From contig NZ_JACYFU010000001.1 of the NCBI RefSeq assembly GCF_014837245.1, forward strand, positions 1,240,001 to 1,304,000: 64,000 nt of DNA. The letters run 5' to 3'. A model generated the notes under the pieces. The model worked only from the letters and a program-made list of their open reading frames with translations, searched no databases and was not told the DNA's origin. Position 1 is the stretch's first letter, and each line of letters opens with the position of its first letter. The stretch comes from Devosia oryzisoli (GTDB lineage: Bacteria > Pseudomonadota > Alphaproteobacteria > Rhizobiales > Devosiaceae). The translations under genes were made by a program, and so were the position numbers. Below, piece by piece: positions 17,571 through 27,338 of the stretch.

Positions 17571-18698
17571 ATGGCGCTGAATTCTGGCCTGGGCGGCCAA
17601 CTGAGCATCGATCTGGGGGCCCTGGCCCGCAACTGGCGCGCGCTCGACAAGGTCAGCGCCGGCGCCTTGACCGCTGCCGTCGTCAAGGCTGATGCCTATG
17701 GCACCGGCATCGACATGGCCAGCAAGGCCCTGCACGCGGCAGGCGCCCGGTTCTTCTTCACCGCAACACCGGACGAGGGCATGGCTGTGCGCGCCGCCGT
17801 GCCAGACGCCCATATCTTCGTGCTGGATGGCCTCTATCCCGGCGCGGCGAACCTCTACGTGCGGCAAAACCTCATGCCGGTCATCTCGTCATTGGCGATG
17901 CTGGAGGAGTGGCTGGCCAAGTGCGTGGAGCGCAATGAGGCCTACCCGAGCGCCTTCCATTTCGACACCGGCATGAACCGGCTCGGCTTCCGGCTCAACG
18001 AGGCGGTGCGGGTCAAGGAGCGGATCGAACCGCTCGGCTATGCGCCGCAGATGGTCATGAGCCATCTGGCCTGCGCCGATCAGCCAAGCCACGAAAAGAA
18101 CCGCACGCAGTTCGCCCTGTTCGGCTCCATCGTCGCGCAGTTCCCTGGCGTTCCGGCCTCCCTGGCCAATTCCGCGGGTTTGATGACCGGCCGGGACTAT
18201 CACTTCCAAATGGTGCGGCCGGGCATTGCGCTTTATGGCGGGCGGGCGGTCAGTGGCCGCAAGAACCCCATGGCTCCCGTCGCCACGCTGCATGTCCCCG
18301 TGCTGCAGGTCACCGAAGCGCGCACGGGCGAAAGCGTGGGCTACGGTGCCGCCTATGTGCTGTCGCGAAACAGCAGGCTGGCCATCCTCGGCTACGGCTA
18401 TGCCGACGGTTTCCTGCGCTCATTGTCTTCGACCAATCGCCGTCCCGGCGGCAAGGTGATGATCCGCGGCCAGTTGTGTCCGATCGTCGGGCGCATCTCC
18501 ATGGATCTGACGATCGTGGACGTCACAGACCTTGGCGACAACCTGCCCTCGCCCGGCGAAGGCGCCGAAGTGCTCGGCCCCAATGTCCTACTCGATGATC
18601 AGGCCGACGCTGGCGATACGATCGGCTATGAACTGCTGACCAGCCTCAAGGGCCGCTACAATCGCAACTATGTGGGCGACGGCAAGCTGCCAAGCTGA
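17571..18698 (+). CDS. alr: Alanine racemase
   Basis: Alr interconverts L- and D-alanine for peptidoglycan. The 375-residue protein carries the PLP lysine motif 'AVVKADAYGTGI' near residue 37 and the C-terminal catalytic tyrosine region 'GESVGYGAAYVLSRN' near 255. 'PIVGRISMDLTIVDVT' lies near residue 305. Only two bases separate it from dnaB, and the dnaB-alr-radA order is typical of Rhizobiales. Confidence 0.95.
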   Translation: MALNSGLGGQLSIDLGALARNWRALDKVSAGALTAAVVKADAYGTGIDMASKALHAAGARFFFTATPDEGMAVRAAVPDAHIFVLDGLYPGAANLYVRQNLMPVISSLAMLEEWLAKCVERNEAYPSAFHFDTGMNRLGFRLNEAVRVKERIEPLGYAPQMVMSHLACADQPSHEKNRTQFALFGSIVAQFPGVPASLANSAGLMTGRDYHFQMVRPGIALYGGRAVSGRKNPMAPVATLHVPVLQVTEARTGESVGYGAAYVLSRNSRLAILGYGYADGFLRSLSSTNRRPGGKVMIRGQLCPIVGRISMDLTIVDVTDLGDNLPSPGEGAEVLGPNVLLDDQADAGDTIGYELLTSLKGRYNRNYVGDGKLPS

Positions 18699-18752
18699 GT
18701 GTCGCGCACCCGCCGTTAGTTCTCCTTTTGTTCTTGATACGACTGAGCTCCC

Positions 18753-19367
18753 TTGGTAGGTAACCAGTTGCGTCTCCTATGGGGCAACCGCTTGTCAGAA
18801 CTGCTGCCCACCTATGTCATCCTGCTTCGCGCCATCGGGCCGGCGACGCACCGGCTGATGCGCATGGCGCAATGGCGGGAAAAGGCACTGAGTTCGGGTT
18901 TCCTGGAGGCGGAAACGTTGGGCAATACCGGCAATATGATCGCCGGCTTCACAGGCGGCGCAGCGGCGGCTCGCGAGACCATGGCCGGCGTCCTCGGCAG
19001 CTTTGGGCTTGGAGAGAATGTCGTGCCCGTTGTCCGCACTGTCGAAGAGGTGCAGGAACTGGTTGCCGCCGCCCCAATGGCAGACGCCGCGGCCGCCCGT
19101 CCATCGCAGACCGCGGTGTTTTTCGTAGCGGCGCAGCAACCGGATTTCAACTGGTTGGCCGAGTATAGCGGCCCCGAGCGTTTCCATGTGTGGAGCAACC
19201 ATCTGATCGTCGACTTCACGCAGGATGTCAGCCAGTCCGGCAGGCTCATCCGGCAGATCGACAAGCACTGCGGCACCAATACGGCGCGCAACTGGAACAC
19301 CACGCGGAAATTGGCGGAGCGATGTGCCGCCAGACTAGCTTCTGCACCACCGAAAGCTCCCTGCTGA
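18753..19367 (+). CDS. DUF1697-like protein
   Basis: This 204-residue protein resembles the DUF1697 family. Supporting blocks are the N-terminal 'YVILLRAIGPATHRLMRMAQ', the 'ETLGNTGNMIAGF' stretch that corresponds to the family's SGN motif, and the C-terminal 'NTARNWNTTRKLAERC'. The start is a TTG at 18753 and is uncertain. Its stop abuts the radA start, so the two may be co-transcribed. Function is unknown. Confidence 0.6.
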   Translation: MVGNQLRLLWGNRLSELLPTYVILLRAIGPATHRLMRMAQWREKALSSGFLEAETLGNTGNMIAGFTGGAAAARETMAGVLGSFGLGENVVPVVRTVEEVQELVAAAPMADAAAARPSQTAVFFVAAQQPDFNWLAEYSGPERFHVWSNHLIVDFTQDVSQSGRLIRQIDKHCGTNTARNWNTTRKLAERCAARLASAPPKAPC

Positions 19368-20768
19368 ATGGCCAAGTCCCGATCCACATTCGTCTGCCAG
19401 TCATGCGGCGCCGTCTCCAGCCGGTGGCAAGGACGGTGCGATGCCTGCGGGGAATGGAACACCATGGTGGAGGAGATCGTCGACTCCGGTGTGGGTGCTG
19501 GCCCCAAGAGTGCCAAATCCAATGGCAAGCCGACCAATCTCGTCCCACTCTCGGGGGAGACGGAGAGCGCGGCGCGCGTCATCACCGGGATTGCAGAGCT
19601 CGATCGCGTCACCGGTGGCGGGTTCGTCAAGGGATCGACGCTTCTCGTCGGCGGCGATCCGGGGATAGGAAAGTCGACCCTGCTGCTGCAGTCCGCCGCA
19701 GCACTCGCCGGCCGCGGCAAGCGCGTCATCTACGTCTCGGGTGAAGAGGCCGTCGCCCAGGTCCGCCTGCGCGCGCAGCGCCTGGGACTGGGCGAGGCCG
19801 ACGTCATGCTTGCCGCTGAAACCAATGTCGAAATCATCCTCGCAACGCTGGAAAACGGCCCTCCCCCAGACCTTGTGATCATCGACTCCATCCAGACGCT
19901 GTGGACCGACCGGGTCGACAGCGCCCCCGGCACGGTCACCCAGGTAAGGACTTCCGCACAGGCGTTGACGCGCGTTGCCAAGAAAAGCGGCGCTGCCGTG
20001 GTGCTGGTCGGCCACGTCACCAAGGACGGCCAGATCGCGGGTCCGCGCGTGGTCGAGCACATGGTCGATGCGGTGCTCTATTTCGAAGGCGACTCCAGCC
20101 ATACCTTCCGCATTCTGCGGGGGGTCAAGAACCGCTATGGGGCCACCGACGAAATCGGCGTCTTCGCGATGACGGAACGGGGGTTGGAGCAGGTGGCCAA
20201 TCCCTCAGCGCTTTTCCTCGATCAGCGCGACCAGGACGCCGCCGGCTCTGCCGTGTTCGCCGGCATGGAAGGCACCCGCCCCCTGCTGATCGAAATCCAG
20301 GCGCTCGTTGCCCCCTCCCCGCTCGGAACGCCGCGCCGCGCCGTGGTGGGCTGGGACAATTCGCGCCTGTCGATGGTACTGGCCGTGCTGGAGACGCGCT
20401 GCGGCGTGCGGATCGGCGCCAACGACATCTACCTCAACGTCGCGGGCGGTCTCAAGATCAGCGAGCCGGCGGCCGATCTTGCCGTGGCGGCGGCGCTGAT
20501 TTCCTCCCTGACCGGTGCAGCACTGCCCCCTGATGCCGTGTTCTTCGGCGAAATTTCGCTCGCTGGCGGGGTACGTCCCGTCGTGCATGGCGCACTGCGC
20601 CTGCGCGAGGCGCAGAAGCTCGGCTTCAAGTCCGTGGCCACTGGGCGTCTCAGCGCAGCGGACAGGACGACGGGCCTCGAGGTGACCGAATATGGTCAGC
20701 TCGCCGAGATGGTCAGCCGGATAGCGGCGCAGGGCAAGATGCCTGTCCGGGAAGAAGATGTCTGGTAA
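19368..20768 (+). CDS. radA: DNA repair protein RadA
   Basis: RadA (Sms) is a RecA-like ATPase that processes branched recombination intermediates. The 466-residue protein has an N-terminal C4 zinc finger ('CQSCGAVSSRWQGRCDACGE' at residues 9-28) and the Walker A motif 'VGGDPGIGKSTLL' near residue 94. The RadA-specific 'KNRYGATDEIGVFAM' lies near residue 252, and a C-terminal Lon-protease-like domain follows without an obvious active site. It lies directly after the DUF1697-like gene. Confidence 0.96.
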   Translation: MAKSRSTFVCQSCGAVSSRWQGRCDACGEWNTMVEEIVDSGVGAGPKSAKSNGKPTNLVPLSGETESAARVITGIAELDRVTGGGFVKGSTLLVGGDPGIGKSTLLLQSAAALAGRGKRVIYVSGEEAVAQVRLRAQRLGLGEADVMLAAETNVEIILATLENGPPPDLVIIDSIQTLWTDRVDSAPGTVTQVRTSAQALTRVAKKSGAAVVLVGHVTKDGQIAGPRVVEHMVDAVLYFEGDSSHTFRILRGVKNRYGATDEIGVFAMTERGLEQVANPSALFLDQRDQDAAGSAVFAGMEGTRPLLIEIQALVAPSPLGTPRRAVVGWDNSRLSMVLAVLETRCGVRIGANDIYLNVAGGLKISEPAADLAVAAALISSLTGAALPPDAVFFGEISLAGGVRPVVHGALRLREAQKLGFKSVATGRLSAADRTTGLEVTEYGQLAEMVSRIAAQGKMPVREEDVW

Positions 20769-20884
20769 ACGAACAGTTTCCGGGGAGATCGGCCGGCGGA
20801 GGATCGCTTGGCCTTGGCAGGGCGCGGCAAAGCCGCTAATGGTCGCGCAACAGGCCGGGGCGGCAGGATAACTGGACAAGACAT

Positions 20885-21511
20885 ATGCTGACTGCGTTTG
20901 ATGTTGGTGTGGGCGTACTGGTGCTGATCTCGGCCATCCTCGCCACAGCCCGGGGCCTCACCCGTGAGGTGCTGTCGCTGGCGACGTGGGCAGGCTCGGC
21001 CGCCATCGCCGTCTACATGTATCTCTATCACCCCGAGATTGCGCAGCAGTACATTGCCGAAGAGGTGGTCGCCAATATTGCGACCGTTGTCGTCACCTTC
21101 ATCGTGGCGCTCATCATCCTTCACCTGCTCACGATGCGCATTGCCGATTTCGTGGTCGACAGCCGTATCGGGCCGATCGACCGGACGCTCGGCTTCCTCT
21201 TCGGCGTGCTGCGCGGCATCCTGATTGCCGTGGTCATCACCATCTTCGGCGTCTGGCTGATGGGCAGCAACCTGCCCGACTGGGCGCGCAACTCGCAGTC
21301 CCTGCCTTATCTGCAGAACATGGGCAACACGCTGATTTCTATGCTCCCCGAAGGGCTCGAGCAGCAGGTGACCGACATCCTGCACGGCGGCGGCGCCAGC
21401 CTGACCGATGATCCACAGGCCCCCGACACCCCGCTTGAAGGCGCCGATGGCGGCGCTGAGGGAACTGTCGACCCAACCGATCCAGTTCCGGAAAGCACGC
21501 CGGCGCAGTGA
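20885..21511 (+). CDS. cvpA: CvpA family membrane protein
   Basis: CvpA-type proteins are inner-membrane proteins, named for colicin V production, often found beside purF and tied to envelope stress. The 208-residue protein has four membrane helices, with the conserved 'SAILATARGLTREVLSLATW' near residue 18 and 'RIGPIDRTLGFLFGVLRG' near 97. It ends in an acidic, Pro-rich tail of about 60 residues. purF follows. Confidence 0.88.
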   Translation: MLTAFDVGVGVLVLISAILATARGLTREVLSLATWAGSAAIAVYMYLYHPEIAQQYIAEEVVANIATVVVTFIVALIILHLLTMRIADFVVDSRIGPIDRTLGFLFGVLRGILIAVVITIFGVWLMGSNLPDWARNSQSLPYLQNMGNTLISMLPEGLEQQVTDILHGGGASLTDDPQAPDTPLEGADGGAEGTVDPTDPVPESTPAQ

Positions 21512-21602
21512 CGCTGCAGGTGCCCATCTGCGGCAGTCTGGCTGCTCGGACTTGTCATTGGCGATTGCCCCGCCAATGCGCTATTGCCTCCGGCAAGCAA
21601 TC

Positions 21603-21620
21603 CGGCCCCCACGGGGGCCG
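21603..21620 (+). other. GC hairpin between cvpA and purF
   Basis: Perfect 8-bp arms CGGCCCCC and GGGGGCCG are separated by only two bases, about 40 bases before the purF start. No T tract follows, so this is not a clear terminator. It could shape the purF leader RNA. Confidence 0.4.
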
Positions 21621-21661
21621 CACCGTATAGCGGCACGCATCACACGTGTAGGGAGAGCCCC

Positions 21662-23152
21662 GTGATCAATCCCATCCACGAAGACCTCGACCTCAACGGC
21701 GACACGCTGCATGAAGAGTGCGGCGTGTTTGGCATTCTGGGTCACACGGATGCCGCCACCCTGACCGCACTGGGCCTACATGCCTTGCAGCATCGCGGGC
21801 AGGAAGCCGCGGGCATCGTCAGCTTCGATGGCCGCCAGTTCCATCAGGAAAAGCGGATGGGGCTCGTTGGCGACCACTACACGGACCCTGCCTTGCTGGC
21901 AAAGCTCCCAGGTCACATCTCCATTGGCCACACGCGGTATTCGACCACCGGCGAAGTCGCCCTGCGCAATGTGCAGCCGCTTTTTGCAGAGCTGGAAGCG
22001 GGTGGCATCGCCATCGCCCACAACGGCAATTTCACCAACGGGCTGACCCTGCGGCGCCAGATCATCGCCACGGGCGCCATCTGCCAATCAACCTCGGACA
22101 CGGAAGTCGTCCTCCACCTCATCGCCCGGTCGCGCCATTCGTCCACAGCCGACCGCTTCATCGATGCGATCCGCCAGATGGAGGGCGGCTACGCCATGCT
22201 GGCGATGACCCGCACCAAGCTGATCGCCGCCCGCGACCCTGTCGGGATCCGGCCGCTGGTCATGGGCGAACTCGACGGCAAGCCGATTTTCTGCTCGGAG
22301 ACCTGCGCCCTCGACATGATCGGCGCGAAGTACGTGCGCGACGTCGAGAATGGCGAGGTAATCATCTGCGAGGTCCAGCCGGACGGCTCGATCAGCATCG
22401 ATGCGCGCAAGCCGGCGCATCCGCAGCCCGAGCGGCCGTGCCTGTTCGAATATGTCTACTTCGCCCGCCCGGACTCCGTGGTCTCGGGCCGCAGCGTCTA
22501 TGCGGCGCGCAAGAAGATGGGGATCAACCTGGCCAAGGAGGCCCCCGTCGTCGCTGACGTGGTGGTTCCGGTGCCAGATGGCGGTACGCCAGCGGCGATC
22601 GGTTACGCCCAGCAGAGCGGCATCCCCTTCGAGTTGGGGATCATCCGCAATCACTATGTGGGCCGGACTTTCATCGAGCCCACCCAGCAGATCCGCGCGT
22701 TTGGCGTCAAGCTCAAGCATTCGGCCAATCGCGCCGAGATCGCGGGCAAGCGCGTAGTGCTTGTCGATGATTCGGTGGTGCGCGGCACCACGTCGGTGAA
22801 GATCGTGCAGATGATCCGGGAAGCCGGCGCCACCGAAGTGCACATCCGCGTGGCCAGTCCGATGATCTTCCATTCGGACTATTACGGCATCGATACGCCT
22901 GATCCGGATAAGCTCCTGGCCAATCAGTATCAGGACCTGGACGCCATGTGCCGCTATATCGGCGCGGACTCGCTGGAGTTTCTTTCGATCGACGGTCTTT
23001 ACGAGGCCGTCGGCGGAGAAAAGCGCGATCCCCAGCGCCCGCAGTTCACGGACCACTATTTTACCGGCGACTATCCCACTCAGCTGACGGACCTGCAGGG
23101 CCGGACGCCGAGTGATCCGAAGCCGATGTCGATGCTCAAGGTTGCCGGCTGA
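21662..23152 (+). CDS. purF: Amidophosphoribosyltransferase
   Basis: PurF makes phosphoribosylamine from PRPP and glutamine, the first step of purine synthesis. The GTG at 21662 is chosen because a GGGAG site lies just upstream. A short propeptide then precedes the nucleophilic cysteine in 'EECGVFGILGH' (residues 17-27). The glutaminase part has 'GHTRYSTTGEVALRNVQPL' near residue 84. The PRPP loop 'RVVLVDDSVVRGTTS' lies near residue 362. Its stop overlaps the start of the SDR gene by one base. Confidence 0.95.
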   Translation: MINPIHEDLDLNGDTLHEECGVFGILGHTDAATLTALGLHALQHRGQEAAGIVSFDGRQFHQEKRMGLVGDHYTDPALLAKLPGHISIGHTRYSTTGEVALRNVQPLFAELEAGGIAIAHNGNFTNGLTLRRQIIATGAICQSTSDTEVVLHLIARSRHSSTADRFIDAIRQMEGGYAMLAMTRTKLIAARDPVGIRPLVMGELDGKPIFCSETCALDMIGAKYVRDVENGEVIICEVQPDGSISIDARKPAHPQPERPCLFEYVYFARPDSVVSGRSVYAARKKMGINLAKEAPVVADVVVPVPDGGTPAAIGYAQQSGIPFELGIIRNHYVGRTFIEPTQQIRAFGVKLKHSANRAEIAGKRVVLVDDSVVRGTTSVKIVQMIREAGATEVHIRVASPMIFHSDYYGIDTPDPDKLLANQYQDLDAMCRYIGADSLEFLSIDGLYEAVGGEKRDPQRPQFTDHYFTGDYPTQLTDLQGRTPSDPKPMSMLKVAG

Positions 23153-23886
23153 TGACAAATACCAAGACCCTTGCCGATCGCGTTGTTCTCATCACCGGGG
23201 CATCCCGCGGCCTTGGCTACGCGACAGCCATGGAAGCGGCACGGCGTGGCGCCCACGTCGTCGCCGTCGCCCGCACCGTGGGTGGCCTGGAAGAGCTGGA
23301 CGACGCGGTGCAGGCCGAGGGCGGTTCGGCCACCTTGGTGCCTCTTGACCTGCGCGACGGTGACGCGATCGACCGGCTCGGGGCGGCGATCTTCGAGCGC
23401 TGGGGCAAGCTCGATGGCTTCGTTGCCAATGCCGGCCAGCTCGGTGTGCTGAGCCCCGTCAGCCACATCAAGCCCGATGAATTCGACAAGGTCATTGCCA
23501 CCAATCTCACGGCCAATTACCGCCTGGTGCGGTCGCTCGACCTGCTGCTGCGCAAGTCCGATGCTGGCCGCGCCGTCTTCATGTCCTCCTCGGCCGCGCG
23601 ATCGGCGCGCCCATTTTGGGGCCTCTATGCCGCCAGCAAGGCGGCGCTCGATGCCCTGGCCAAGTCGTACGCAGGCGAAGCCAACCAGTCATCGCTGCGG
23701 GTGAATGTCTTCTACCCGGGGGCCGTGCGCACGGCCATGCGCGCCAAGGCGATGCCGGGAGAGAACCCGGAGACCCTGCCCACGCCGCAGGAGATCGCGC
23801 CGCGCATCGTCGACCTGCTCGAGCCCTCGCTCAGCGAAAACGGGCGCCTCTTCGACATGGCGACGGGCCGGTTCGAGGACCTTTGA
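23152..23886 (+). CDS. Short-chain dehydrogenase/reductase
   Basis: This 244-residue Rossmann protein has 'VVLITGASRGLGYATAMEAA' near residue 10, 'FVANAGQLGV' near 89 and the catalytic 'YAASKAALDALAKSYAGEA' near 160. It follows purF with a one-base TGATG overlap, an arrangement commonly seen in Rhizobiales. The substrate is not known; it is not FabG. Confidence 0.85.
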   Translation: MTNTKTLADRVVLITGASRGLGYATAMEAARRGAHVVAVARTVGGLEELDDAVQAEGGSATLVPLDLRDGDAIDRLGAAIFERWGKLDGFVANAGQLGVLSPVSHIKPDEFDKVIATNLTANYRLVRSLDLLLRKSDAGRAVFMSSSAARSARPFWGLYAASKAALDALAKSYAGEANQSSLRVNVFYPGAVRTAMRAKAMPGENPETLPTPQEIAPRIVDLLEPSLSENGRLFDMATGRFEDL

Positions 23887-23888
23887 GC

Positions 23889-24482
23889 ATGGCCGAATTG
23901 CGTCCTGTTGCCCCGTCCGATCTTTCCGCCCTCTACCACATCTGCCTCGTGACGGGCGATGCGGGGAAGGACGCGAGCGCCCTGCACAACGACCCACAGC
24001 TTATCGGCCATCTCTATTCGGCCCCCTATGCCGTCCTCGAGCCGGAACATTCCCTTGTTGCGGTAGTGGACGACAGGGTGGTCGGATATCTCGTCGGCAC
24101 ATACGACACCGTGGCGTTCAACCGGCGGCTGGAAGACGAGTGGTGGCCGCAGCTGCGGGAGCGGTATCGAAACGCAGAGGGCATGACCGATGCCGATCAG
24201 CATCGCATAAAAGCCATCCTGGAACCGCACGTGACGCCGCCCGAGCTTGTTGCGGCCTTTCCCGCGCATATTCACATGAACCTGCTGCCGGAAGCGCGCG
24301 GCCAGAAGATCGGGTCGCGGCTCCTTTCCCGGTGGGTCGAAGAAGCCCGCGCGGCCGGGGTGACGGGCATCCATCTCGGCGCCAGCGCCAGCAATGCCGG
24401 CGGCATCGCGTTCTGGAGACAGGGCGGGTTCGAGCCGAAGATGACGATCGGCTCGACGGCCTGGTTCGGGATGACGCCCTAG
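23889..24482 (+). CDS. GNAT acetyltransferase, related to the O-GlcNAcase C-terminal domain
   Basis: This 197-residue protein has a GNAT fold with the acetyl-CoA loop 'LLPEARGQKIGSRLLSRWVE' near residue 132 and 'GASASNAGGIAFWRQGGF' near 170. The opening 'LRPVAPSDLSALYHICLVTG' and the following 'DPQLIGHLYSAPY' strongly recall the acetyltransferase-like C-terminal domain of eukaryotic O-GlcNAcase (OGA) and its bacterial relatives. The ATG at 23889, two bases after the SDR stop, is preferred to in-frame codons inside that gene. Substrate unknown. Confidence 0.82.
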   Translation: MAELRPVAPSDLSALYHICLVTGDAGKDASALHNDPQLIGHLYSAPYAVLEPEHSLVAVVDDRVVGYLVGTYDTVAFNRRLEDEWWPQLRERYRNAEGMTDADQHRIKAILEPHVTPPELVAAFPAHIHMNLLPEARGQKIGSRLLSRWVEEARAAGVTGIHLGASASNAGGIAFWRQGGFEPKMTIGSTAWFGMTP

Positions 24483-25765
24483 GCGGCGTCGCCGATGCGC
24501 TGCAGGAGCACCTTGTCGATGCGGTGACCGTCGAGGTCGACCACCTCGAAACGCCACCCGTCCGCCTCGAACGACTCTCCCACGGCCGGCAAATGGTTGA
24601 GGCAGGAGAGGACGTAGCCCGCCAGCGTCTCGTAGCGGGCATCCTTCGGCACGCTGACCTTGAAGCGGTCGCTGAAGTCGTCAACCGGCAGCCAACCGGC
24701 GACCAGCCAAGAGCCGTCATCGCGTTCCACCACTCCCGGTTCGTCGCCTGGCTCCTCATTGTAGATGCCGGTGATCACCTCAAGCACGTCGCCAAAGGTG
24801 ACGATGCCTTCGAAGTGGCCATACTCGTCGACCACCAGCGCCATTTTCACGGGCGCGCCGCGAATGGCTTCGATCACGTCAAGGGCAGCGGCGTGCTCCA
24901 TGACGACCGGGACCGACCGGACGAGTTTGCGCAAGTCGGCCTGTTCGCCCTTGGCAAGGGACGGCAGCAGTTCGGACACCATGAGGACTCCGAGGATGGA
25001 ATCCGCGTCGCCCTCCTGCACGAGGATGCGCGAGTGGTGAGCCGAGAGGATGACCTGAAGATTTTCCTGGTACTCGTCTTCGACATCAATGACCACCACG
25101 TCGGGCCGAGGCGTCATCAGGCCGCGCGCAGACCGATCCGCCAGACGCATGACGCCGGAGATCATGGAGTGTTCTTCGGTTTCGAGCACACCGGCCGTGG
25201 TCGCCTCTGCAATGATCGTCCGCACCTCTTCCTCGGTGACGGCGTCCTCGGTCTCTCCTGACTGGCCGAGCAGATGCAGAACGAGTTTGCCGGAGACATC
25301 GAGGAGCCACACGATGGGCGTGCCGACGAGGGCGAGGAGAGCCATGGGCCTCGCAACGCGCGAAGCGACACCCTCGGGATTGCGGAGCGCCACCTGCTTG
25401 GGCACCAATTCGCCCAGAATCAGGGACGCATAGGTGATCAGGACCACGACGATGCCCACACCGGCCACGTCGGCCACGTTGGGGAGGACGCCGACCGACT
25501 TCATCCACTCGGTCAGCCGAAGGCCCAATGTGGCGCCGGAGAAGGCGCCGGAGAGGATTCCGACAAGCGTGATGCCGATCTGGACGGAAGAAAGAAACTT
25601 GCCGGGCTCTTCGGCCAGTTTGAGCGCTGTCGCAGCGCCACTGTCACCTTGCTCCGCCAGGACCCTGAGGCGCGTTGGGCGCGCGGACACGACGGCGAGT
25701 TCGGACATTGCCAGGGCGCCGTTCACCAGAATCAGAACGACGACGATGAGAATTTCTGTGAGCAC
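24479..25765 (-). CDS. CNNM/CorC-family transporter (hemolysin-like, CBS domains)
   Basis: This 428-residue protein combines an N-terminal CNNM membrane domain (about residues 1-190, four helices, 'LSSVQIGITLVGILSGAFSG'), a pair of CBS domains ('GLMTPRPDVVVID', 'MALVVDEYGHFEGIVTFGDV') and a C-terminal CorC_HlyC domain ('GWLPVDDFSDRF'). Such proteins are linked to Mg2+ or other divalent cation export and are often mislabelled hemolysins. The start is taken as GTG 25765, at the first membrane helix; an ATG at 25834 is an alternative. Its stop overlaps that of the convergent GNAT gene. Confidence 0.85.
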   Translation of the reverse strand: MLTEILIVVVLILVNGALAMSELAVVSARPTRLRVLAEQGDSGAATALKLAEEPGKFLSSVQIGITLVGILSGAFSGATLGLRLTEWMKSVGVLPNVADVAGVGIVVVLITYASLILGELVPKQVALRNPEGVASRVARPMALLALVGTPIVWLLDVSGKLVLHLLGQSGETEDAVTEEEVRTIIAEATTAGVLETEEHSMISGVMRLADRSARGLMTPRPDVVVIDVEDEYQENLQVILSAHHSRILVQEGDADSILGVLMVSELLPSLAKGEQADLRKLVRSVPVVMEHAAALDVIEAIRGAPVKMALVVDEYGHFEGIVTFGDVLEVITGIYNEEPGDEPGVVERDDGSWLVAGWLPVDDFSDRFKVSVPKDARYETLAGYVLSCLNHLPAVGESFEADGWRFEVVDLDGHRIDKVLLQRIGDAA

Positions 25766-25872
25766 TAAGGTCGGTGATTTGCACGCCGCAACCTGTGGCG
25801 GGTGTTCAAGCCGCGCCAGTATAGGGCATGGCATTGAGGCGTGAATAGAGCGGCAGCGAACTGCCGCGCCGG

Positions 25873-27312
25873 TTATTTCTTGTCGGCATATGGATTTTTG
25901 CCGCCACGCACCCAAAGGCGGATCGGCGTACCCGGCATGTCGAACGCCTCACGCAGGCCATTGACGAGGTAGCGCTGATAGGAGGTCGGCAAGGCATCAG
26001 GCCGCGAGGCGAAGACGATGAAGCTCGGTGGCCTGGTCTTGGCCTGCGTCATGTAGCGCAGCTTGAGCCGCCGTCCCGAAACGGCCGGAGGCGGATGGCC
26101 CTCGATCATCCCCGCCAGCCAGCGGTTGAGGCGAGAAGTCGACACGTGCGCATTCCAGCTGCGCTCGACAGCGAAAATGGCCTCCATCAGCCGGTCGATA
26201 TTGCGCCCCGTGAGGCCCGAGAGCGTGACCAGCGGAATGCCGCGCACCTGGGGCAGCAGCCGCTCGCAGGCCTCCCGCAATTCGGACAGGGTCGCGTTCT
26301 TGTCCTCGATCAGATCCCACTTGTTGAGCGCGATGACCATGGCGCGGCCTTCGCGCTCGACCAGGTCAGCCAGCGCCAGATCCTGCTTTTCGAACGGGAT
26401 CGTCGCATCGAGCAGGAGCACGACGACTTCGGCGTACTGGATCGAGCGCAAGCTGTCGCCCACGGCCAATTTTTCCAGTTTTTCGTGGACGCGGGAGCGG
26501 CGGCGGATACCAGCGGTATCGACCAGATTGATCGTGCGCCCTTCCCACTCCCAGGGCACGAGAATGCTGTCACGCGTGATGCCGGCTTCCGGCCCGACAA
26601 GCACGCGGTCCTCGCCCACCATACGATTGACGAGGGTGGACTTGCCTGCGTTCGGGCGGCCGACAATGGCGACGTTGAGATATCGCTTGGGGTTCCAGCG
26701 CAGCGTCGCCTCGTCGCCCTCCCCTTCGAGCATGTCGGGGGTTATATCGACATCCACCTCGGGCAGGAGGTCGAGGTCGCTGTTCTCGACACCGTCTTCC
26801 GCCTTGGCGAGTTCGGCCTTGTCGATGGCCGCCGAAACGATGGAGTAAAGCTCCGAGAGGCCCAGGCCATGTTCTGCAGACAGCGGAATCGGTTCGCCAA
26901 AGCCAAGGCGGTAGGCTTCCACGAGCCCGGCCTCGGCCGATCCGCTCTCCGCCTTGTTGCCGACCAGATGCACCTGCTTGCCGGCCTTGCGCAGCACCTG
27001 GGCGAAGCGCTCGTCGAGCGGCACGACGCCGGCCCGGGCGTCGATCATGAACAGGATGACATCGGCTTCGCGGATGGCCAGTTCCGTCTGCTGACGCATC
27101 CGGTCTTCGAGGCTACCGTCCTTGACGTCTTCGTAGCCAGCGGTGTCGAGGATCTTGAAGCGCAGGTCGGCAATACGCCCTTCGGCCTCGCGACGATCGC
27201 GCGTGACGCCAGGGGTGTCATCGACCAGCGCGATCTTGCGCCCCACAAGGCGATTGAACAGCGTGGACTTGCCGACATTGGGCCGACCGACAATGGCAAC
27301 GGTGACGGTCAT
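25873..27312 (-). CDS. der: Ribosome biogenesis GTPase Der (EngA)
   Basis: Der has two tandem GTPase domains and a KH-like domain and is needed for 50S subunit assembly. In this 479-residue protein the first G1 motif is 'IVGRPNVGKSTLFNRLVG' near residue 6 and the second 'IVGRPNAGKSTLVNRMVG' near residue 215. The RNA-binding C-domain includes 'RYMTQAKTRPPSFIVF'. It follows the TPR membrane protein by 26 bases. Confidence 0.95.
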   Translation of the reverse strand: MTVTVAIVGRPNVGKSTLFNRLVGRKIALVDDTPGVTRDRREAEGRIADLRFKILDTAGYEDVKDGSLEDRMRQQTELAIREADVILFMIDARAGVVPLDERFAQVLRKAGKQVHLVGNKAESGSAEAGLVEAYRLGFGEPIPLSAEHGLGLSELYSIVSAAIDKAELAKAEDGVENSDLDLLPEVDVDITPDMLEGEGDEATLRWNPKRYLNVAIVGRPNAGKSTLVNRMVGEDRVLVGPEAGITRDSILVPWEWEGRTINLVDTAGIRRRSRVHEKLEKLAVGDSLRSIQYAEVVVLLLDATIPFEKQDLALADLVEREGRAMVIALNKWDLIEDKNATLSELREACERLLPQVRGIPLVTLSGLTGRNIDRLMEAIFAVERSWNAHVSTSRLNRWLAGMIEGHPPPAVSGRRLKLRYMTQAKTRPPSFIVFASRPDALPTSYQRYLVNGLREAFDMPGTPIRLWVRGGKNPYADKK

Positions 27313-27338
27313 GGCCGCTTCCTCGAGGTTTGTGGCCG

